Shown here piece after piece: positions 57,600 through 64,000 of a DNA stretch of 64,000 nt (position 1 is its first letter; each line of letters begins with the position of its first letter). Origin of the DNA: Lactuca virosa (lineage: Eukaryota; Streptophyta; Magnoliopsida; Asterales; Asteraceae). The position numbers and the translations under genes are program-made. The notes below the pieces were generated by a model, which had not been told where the DNA came from, made no database searches, and worked only from the letters and a program-made list of their open reading frames with translations. Location: positions 78,900,897-78,964,896 of the forward strand of contig CAKMRJ010005745.1 in assembly GCA_928212115.1 (NCBI GenBank). Direction: 5' to 3'.

Positions 57600-60500
57600 A
57601 AGAGCATATTGGCTATTCAAGGAACATGATTGGCTTCAAATCTCTTCTGGATGATTTCGATAGTTAGGATGGTCCTACCATCTCATATGGAGACAATGGG
57701 AAAGGAGCTACAAAAGGCTATGACACCATCAAGTGTAAATCAATTATGTTCAAGAATGTGTCCTACATCAAAGGCCTCCAACACAACCTCATTTCAATTA
57801 GCCAACTATGTGGCGATGACTACGAAGTCCACTTCAACAGAAAGGAAGGAAAAGCGACTGATCAAAAGGATGTCACTATGCTCACTGCAAATCGACATAA
57901 TGACACTTATGTCCTGGACATGTTTTCCGCTTACAACTCTCTTAGACACTTCTTCTTCTCTCTTGATCAATACAATCTAAACTGGTTATGGCATAAGATA
58001 CTCTCTCACTTGAACTTTAAAAACATCTCCAAGATCTCTGGAAATCAACTCATGAGAGGAATACCTAAGATGAAGTGTGTTCTGGATAAACTATATTCAG
58101 CTTATGAAAATGGAAAGCAGAGCAAGTCCTCCTTCAAGCCCAAGTCTTGTTCCTCCATCAACAATACTTTCCATCTCCTTCATATGGTCTTGTTCGGACC
58201 CATTCCAGTCAAATCAAGACCTGGGAAGAAGTTCACTCTTCTCATTGTGGATGAATTCTCAAGATTCACCTAGGTGATTTTTCTGAGGAAGAAAAGCCAT
58301 GCTGCTAATGAGATTATTTCTCTCATCAAGAAATGGGAAGTTCTTAATGATCAAAAGGTCAGGAAATATGAAATAATCATGGCATTGAATTTAGGAATTC
58401 CACTTTAGAAGATTTTTTCATGACTACAGGAATTTCTCAAAATTTCTCAGCTATCATAACTCGTCAAAAAATGGAGTTGTTGAAAGACAAAATCAGAATC
58501 TCATTGAATCTGAGCAAATAATGGTTGTTGAGGATGGTCTTCCATTATCCTTCTGGGTGGAAGCTGTCAATACAACTTGTTACACTCAAAACCGATATAT
58601 CATTATGGAGCATTATGTGTTTGTTATTAACTACATCAAAGGGATCACCGTTCTAAATTTGAAGCCCAAGCTGATGAAGGAGTATTCTTAAGATATTCCA
58701 GTGTGTCTAAATCCTTCAGAGTTTTAATCTCTCAAGATAAACTATTGAGGAATCCACTCATGTTACGTTTTATGAAGACTCATATATACAAGATCAAACT
58801 GATCATCCTGCTTTTATTCTAAACAAGCTCACTCTCAGTCCATTAGATAAACACTCTGAGCCCATTGTTCTAAATTCTGAGCCTATTGCCCCAATCATTG
58901 AGCTTGTTGGCAACCATTTCTTTGATGCTGAAGACCAATCATTCACTATGGATTAAGTTATCAACTTTAAAGAATCTATCTCGAGCAATATTTCTTATCG
59001 TGAAGAATCAATCTTAGATAACATGCCACTGAATGATAATGCAAATCATAAACTTCTTAGTGATCATCCTGAATCTTAATTCATTAGATATGTCAACTCA
59101 GGAGTTCTCACTCGCAGTAAGGTCACCAACAACTTCTACATGTTTTCAAACTTTATCTCCATAATTGAACCAAAGAAAGTGGTTGATGCTCTGAAAGACG
59201 CTGACTGGATCAAGGTTATGTAAGACGAGTTGAATGAATTTGAACATCATCGTGTGTGGAGACTGGTTCCACAACCTCTAGGAAAAACCATTATTAGCAC
59301 CTGCTAGGTTTTCAAGAACAAGATAGATGAAGATGCGATTATTACAAAAAAGAAAAGGAAGATTGGTTTCTCAAGGATTTTGTTAGTTAGAAGACTTGGA
59401 TTATGATGAAACCTTTTCCCCTATTGCAAGACTTGAGGCAATATGGTTGTTTTTGGCATTTTCTTCTTTCATGAAATTCAAAGTCTTTCAGATGAACGTC
59501 AAGACTGCATTTTTTGCATGTAGATCTTCAATAGAAAGTCTTTCTGAAACAACCTCTTGGTTTTGAGAATGAAGAATTTCTGACCATGTGTCTCGTCCGG
59601 ATAAAGTTACCTATGGTTTGAAAAAAGCTCCCAAAACCTAGTATGATATACCCTGTCTAACTATCTTATGGCGAATTGATACAAGCGCGACGCTATTGAT
59701 CACACTTTGTTCATAAAACAGTCAGGGTCTCATATCATTCTTGCTCATGTTTACATATATGACATCATCTTTGGATCAATTGATGAGACTCTAAGTACTG
59801 AATTTGCTGGAGTAGTGGCCAAGAAATTTGAAATGAGCATGAGGGGTGAATTAACTTTTTTTCTTAGGTTCGCAGGTTAAGCAGCTCACTGATGCGATCT
59901 TTATTTATTAAGTCAAGTATGTTGTTGATCTTAGGTTTCTCTGATAGCAAACCAGCAAAGACTCCAATGTCACCATCAGTGTCTCTATTCGCATATCCAA
60001 TTGGAACTGATGTAAATGCAACTCTATACAGAGGAATGATAGGCACCTTGGTCTATCTCACTGCTAGTTTTCCTGACATCATGTGTGCAACCATCTTGTG
60101 TGCTTTCTATCAAGCTAATCCAAAGGAATCTCATCTTTACACTGTAAAGAGAATCTTTCATTAACTGAAGCACACACCCAATATCGGGTTATGGTATCCA
60201 CATGAATTTGAATTCAACTACTGGGAACTAGACTAGTGAGTTGGTTCCAAAAAAAGCAAACATCAGTGGCTTGCTCTACTGTTGAAGTTAAATATGTTCT
60301 TGTTGGAAGGTGTTGTGCTCAAATTCTTTAGATTAGAATAAGCTTCTAGATTATGGCTTCAACTTTTCAGAGACTCCCACCTGCTGTGACAACACCAGTG
60401 CCATCCGGATGATTCAAAATCCAGTGCAACATTCTAAGATCAAACACATTGATATTCGTCATCACTTCACTAGAGACATAGTTCAAAATGGAAAAATGGA

Positions 60501-60640
60501 ACTCTTCTACATTCCATCCACTGATCAATTGGCAGATATCTTCAATAAGGCATTAGACGAGAAGCCCGAACAACTTGATTGCTGATCTCGACATGGTTAC
60601 ATTGAATTAAATTTTTGTTCTTACCTTGAAATTTATTTTT
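57600..60640 (+). pseudogene. pol: pol of G (protease end, integrase, RT, RNase H), heavily decayed
   Basis: 57746-58273 carries the end of protease (KGLQHNLISISQLCGDD), the pre-integrase zinc region (WLWHKILSHLNFKNISKI) and the first integrase Asp region, here LHMVLFGPIPV with His-Met in place of His-Ile-Asp. The core continues in other frames at 58370-58500 (GVVERQNQNLIES). RT traces lie at 59200-59870, and the catalytic motif reads YIYDIIFGS instead of YVDDIIFGS. 59892-60164 contains GMIGTLVYLTASFPDIMCAT, and RNase H traces (NPVQHSKIKHIDIRHHF) end near 60600. Every domain is interrupted, so this copy is long dead. Protease DSG and the second integrase Asp could not be traced. Confidence 0.85.
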
Positions 60641-61192
60641 ATTTGCTTTCACAAACATAAAAAAAAAAAACAAAAACACATGTACTTTATTTAATTTTAT
60701 TTTACCAAAGGAGTTTACATAACTTTCTTAATTCTTTCTATCTAATGATTACAAGTGTTTTTTCTCTTTATCCCCTCTCTCAAGTCTATCCATTTCTTGC
60801 ATTTAGTCGATTCACATCTCTTCCTTATGAAATTAGAAAGAGCTGGGGCCGTGAAGAATGTTCTGATTGCTCTTGGAGTCTCCTCAGTAACCTTCATCTA
60901 ATGTAATTGGGAATGTAAAGACAAAATTTGGCATCAAGTCTTCTTCTTTTTGACAATGCCCTCTCTCTCCTTCATACCTTGTCATGGATGCAAGCGGTCA
61001 TTGTAGATACAGTGAGTCTTACTTTCATCTACTAGCTCATAATCCGGTAAAACATGGAATCCCCTCCTATTGATTTTGGTTACTTGAAGGTTGCAAAGAT
61101 TAGAACCTATTAACTCTTTGGTTACAAAGCGTGTCCCCTCTACTCTTCTCTCATTGAAGGATAGAATTATTTCTCTTCCATTATCTGTTTTA

Positions 61193-61255
<63 letters not shown>

Positions 61256-61654
61256 GTTTTGAGTTGCTAATTCTTCTCCTTTTATAGTAAAACTTCGAAT
61301 AACATATATCTCGAAAAGAGGAAATATCATTATGAGCTTTCAAGTCAAAAGATATTTCATATCAGTTTTTATGATTTTTCTACAAAAGGTTGGACCAGGA
61401 TCTTTATGATTCTCCTGTAAAAGCTGAATATTTTACATTCTGACTATTTTCTTATTAACTGTTTCCTTTTTCCTTAGTTTTTTATTTTATTTTTGTCTTG
61501 TACTAGTTCAAAGAAATTAATGGTGAATCTTTTTTTACACTAGTCTGCAACTATACTCTATGATACAAGGACTAAACCATCTGTTGTTGACAAGTCACTT
61601 ACTGTCAATGATTCATGCTGATTTCACCTCAACGTGATTGAGATATCCACTTCT
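60641..61654 (+). other. Non-coding stretch after pol of G, with (TA)n
   Basis: This is where C and E have a third ORF, but no long frame remains here. A (TA)n microsatellite of about 60 bp lies at 61194-61253. Whether a third ORF decayed or was never present cannot be told. Confidence 0.5.
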
Positions 61655-62290
61655 TTCCTACAATCTTCCTTATAAAACTTAATGATTCACTATGTAATAC
61701 CACACACTGATGAAAGTTTGAAAATATGTGCCAATGGTTAGACTATATACCGTAGTTTATCACATGCACCAATCCAATCTTACCATATTTCTTCTTTAAA
61801 GCTTTATGATTTAGCGTATGAAGCCACATGCTGATGAGAACTTGAAAAATCTATGCCGATGGTTAGGCTATGTATTATAGCTTATTACACACACCAATCC
61901 ATTCTTTCCCTATCTTCTTCTTTAAAGTTTTATGATTCAGCGTATAATACCAGACGTTGATGAGAACTTGACAAATCCATGTCGATGGGTATATCATGCA
62001 CCGTGATATATTACTCGCACCGATTCATTCTCACCGTTAAAATCTTCTAATAAAGAAGTTAATGATTCACTATATTTGCCATACACTGTTAAAATCACCA
62101 TTCTATGACGTTGGATACACTAAAACACAACAGTGTATTACATGTATCATTCCTCTCTTGTCCCTGTTCTTCTAATAAAAGGAGTTTATGATTCTGCATA
62201 ACAAACCATACATTGATGAGACTTCACAATACTATGTCAATGACATATAGCAAAATCACATGGTATCAGGAGACATCACAATCTTTTCGC
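61655..62290 (+). repeat. About 126-bp tandem repeat upstream of the PPT of G, five diverged copies
   Basis: Each copy has TTTATGATTCA(C/G), a TGATGAGAACTTGA-like part, CCATGYCGATGG, a TTACRCRCACCAAT-like part and TCTTCTWATAAAG. Anchor positions are about 61681, 61805, 61931, 62061 and 62187, giving steps of 124-130 bp. Copies are clearly diverged. The array ends about 50 bp before the PPT. Confidence 0.8.
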
Positions 62291-62340
62291 TTTCACTCAT
62301 GATATGATGATTCTACGACTCCTAGACATCCTGATGATGC

Positions 62341-62396
62341 CAAAAAGGGGGAGATTTGTACACCTTAGTAGGTGGAGATAAAGACATAACACTTTC
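62341..62396 (+). other. Polypurine tract and start of 3' LTR of G
   Basis: AAAAAGGGGGAGATT is followed by TGTACACCTTAGTAGGTGG, taken as the 3' LTR start (62357). It is cut at 62396 by LTR H. Confidence 0.6.
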
Positions 62397-63576
62397 TGTG
62401 ACATCCCCATTTTCACGGCCAGAAAAGACCGATTTTTGTTTATGCTTTATAAAAATCAGAGTACCTCTTTTACTAAAAATGTTGCGGAATTTGTTCTCAG
62501 AAGAAAAACATGATAAATACGTTATCAAAGCATTTCCAAAGAAATGTATTTTTATCCATTTTAAAACATTTGGGATGTCATCGTCAATACAGAAACATAA
62601 GCATAAACAGAACTTACATTCATTTACACTAGTGATCTACATCTCTTTCAAATCCCTCAGTGTAAAGTAACTTCATATCGACACCTGTGATACAAATAAG
62701 CTTGAGTGGGTCAGGATGGGAAACCTGGTGAGTACATAGGGTTTTCAACCCACAATAATATAATTATTATGTTAAACATCAAACAATCAACCCAATTACC
62801 CATCCCCATTATCTTCTTTACTCTTAAGGATCTACCCTAAGATTCAGCTATTCCTCATTCATTCATTCCTAAGGAGTATCCTAGGGAATCGGCACTAAGT
62901 CAGCATAGTCGCCAGGGTTTATCTCATTTATTGACAATATCGTTTTCGAGAGTCCACTCGTAATACCTGTCAATGGGTTTTTAGAGTACACCGGGTGAAC
63001 ACATCGTTCACAACACCTACACGTTGAGAGCCTGCTAGTGTTCCACTAGACTGTCTAGAATAGTCTGTGGTTGTCATCCATACTCTGCTAGATGACGGGG
63101 CCATCGCTTGGGTCATCGTTTGGCTCATCGTTTTGGCTCATCGTTTTGGCTCCTCGTTTTGGCTCATCGCTTAGGCCATCGCTTCGCACCATATTTTATC
63201 ACTCATATATCATCGCTCATCATTTATCTCATCTTTCATCGCTCATAACTTATCTCACCTCTAATCTACCCATGTTTTACCCAACACATTTTGTAGATAT
63301 AAAATACATATACAGTTTAGATCATTTAAAACATGTATAAAACGTTTCATCCAGCATAGATAACAAGTATTCAGACAGTATACACACATAGCACGTAATT
63401 TATATAAAATACTTCATATCTATGTGTAAGATGAAAGTAACTATGCACTCACTTGTTAAGGTGGTGATTCCGAACTCAGACAACGCTTCGCTTCTTAAAA
63501 ATAATTTCCTTCGACGAAACCTAGTATTATTACCACTAGATTTTAGTCTAATATTTACCGTGACTAATTATTAGCC

Positions 63577-63634
<58 letters not shown>

Positions 63635-63754
63635 AGAGTTTAAACAATATTTTCCAACCACTATGTACAAACAGGGGCCAGACATAAAACACCGGAGGGC
63701 AGGACCATTTTGGCATATAGCACTTCTGAAATCCAACAACCCTATGCGGCGCTT
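62397..63754 (-). repeat. Gypsy LTR H (relative of D), R-U5 part, reverse orientation
   Basis: Plus strand starts TGTGACATCCCC, the complement of the end of D. Collinear similarity to D continues through the GGTTTTCAACCC, CAACCCAATTACCC, TCGCCAGGG and ATATAAAATACTTCATATC blocks to about 63550. Beyond that the match to D is lost. A (TTA)n run (63578-63632) and the GGCAGGACCATTTTGGC block (63697-63743) follow. A TCATCGYTTNGGC repeat occurs at 63100-63190. The left part of U3 is missing or replaced. Confidence 0.7.
63578..63632 (+). repeat. (TTA)n microsatellite
   Basis: About 18 perfect trinucleotide units; it creates poly-Ile and poly-Asn frames on the minus strand, which are not genes. Confidence 0.95.
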
Positions 63755-64000
63755 TGTAAGGTCCCAATTACACGAATCAAGCTAGTGATCAAAACAAACA
63801 AGAACAAGAATGAGTAGAAGAGGAGAATTATCAAGGAATAAACACGTTCATTTAGAAAAACATCTAGTACACCTTGAAGATACACACACACTGAGTGTAA
63901 ACACTATGATACGTCACCTCTGACAGACACTGACACAAACTATATATAAGGACAGACTGGTTGTAAACTGGTTTACGGCCGTGAACACCAACTTAGCCGT
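63755..64000 (-). repeat. Possible copia-type LTR J, cut by the window end
   Basis: TGTAAGGTCCCAATTACACG starts abruptly inside H. A TATATATAAGG-like element near 63940 could be a promoter on the minus strand (TTATATATAG). No partner is present, so this is tentative. Confidence 0.3.

Larger units (their letters stand above)
52815..62396 (+). mobile_element. Sirevirus-like Ty1/copia element G, old, both LTRs interrupted
   Basis: PBS, gag, pol and PPT are collinear on the plus strand. The 5' LTR seems to be 52815-52857 plus 55634-55936 (about 346 bp, close to C and E), with solo LTR F between. The 3' LTR starts TGTACACC at 62357 after AAAAAGGGGGAGATT, but runs into H after 40 bp. Both ends are therefore partly inferred. 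Coding sequence is full of stops and shifts, and the RT motif is altered. Confidence 0.75.

Noticed and set aside
63548..63767. Poly-Ile and poly-Asn proteins on the minus strand
   Set aside because: They are translations of the (TTA)n microsatellite.

Overview
The window is plant nuclear heterochromatin made almost entirely of LTR retrotransposons. I find no host protein gene, rRNA, tRNA or CRISPR array that I can support. All recognisable coding sequence is Ty3/gypsy (chromovirus, Tekay/Del-like) or Ty1/copia (mostly Sirevirus-like). The primer-binding sites (PBS) match plant initiator-Met tRNA, and the style of the LTRs suggests a eudicot, plausibly Asteraceae such as lettuce. That species guess is an impression, not a demonstrated fact.

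Layout. 9-9736: degenerate Ty3/gypsy element 1 (+ strand) with a complete 2.2-kb 5' LTR and a truncated 3' LTR. 9737-12523 plus 47029-47944: the 3' part of an old Ty1/copia element A (+), split in two by what follows. 12524-47028: Tekay-like gypsy element B (- strand). Inside B, 17678-43232 is Sirevirus-like copia element C (-). Inside C lie a solo gypsy LTR D (21194-23708, +) and a second Sirevirus-like element E (31508-40941, +). This gives four levels of nesting, with perfect 5-bp target-site duplications (TSDs) for C (AGTGG), D (GTATT) and E (ATCTA), and a near-perfect one for B (TGATG/TGATA). LTR divergence falls with depth: B is clearly diverged, C has about 5 substitutions in 313 bp, and E has 2 in 339 bp.

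47945-52814 is AT-rich and mostly anonymous, with a diverged direct repeat and a gypsy 3' LTR (I, -). 52815-62396 holds a decayed Sirevirus-like element G (+). Its 5' LTR appears to be split by a solo Tekay-like LTR F (52858-55628, -). Its 3' LTR start is interrupted by H, a relative of D in reverse orientation. The window ends in what may be a further LTR, J.

Functional state. E is the youngest and best preserved element, with near-identical LTRs, intact PBS, polypurine tract (PPT) and reverse-transcriptase YVDD. It still carries four in-frame stops in gag or at the gag-pol junction, one pol frameshift, and stops in its third ORF. All other pol genes are dead: the RT catalytic motif is altered in gypsy 1, A, C and G, and the integrase core is deleted in B.

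Most interesting signals: (1) a 69-nt GT-AG intron-like insertion just before the protease motif of B, absent at the same place in gypsy 1; (2) a long third ORF after pol in both C and E; (3) an in-frame stop followed within two codons by CAGGT at the gag/protease junction in both C and E; (4) short sequence blocks conserved between otherwise different gypsy LTRs, including an ACTCAC-AGCTT...CAGGT block in the R-U5 region and a U3 block shared by gypsy 1 and D; (5) odd-palindrome repeats in the U3 of unrelated LTRs.
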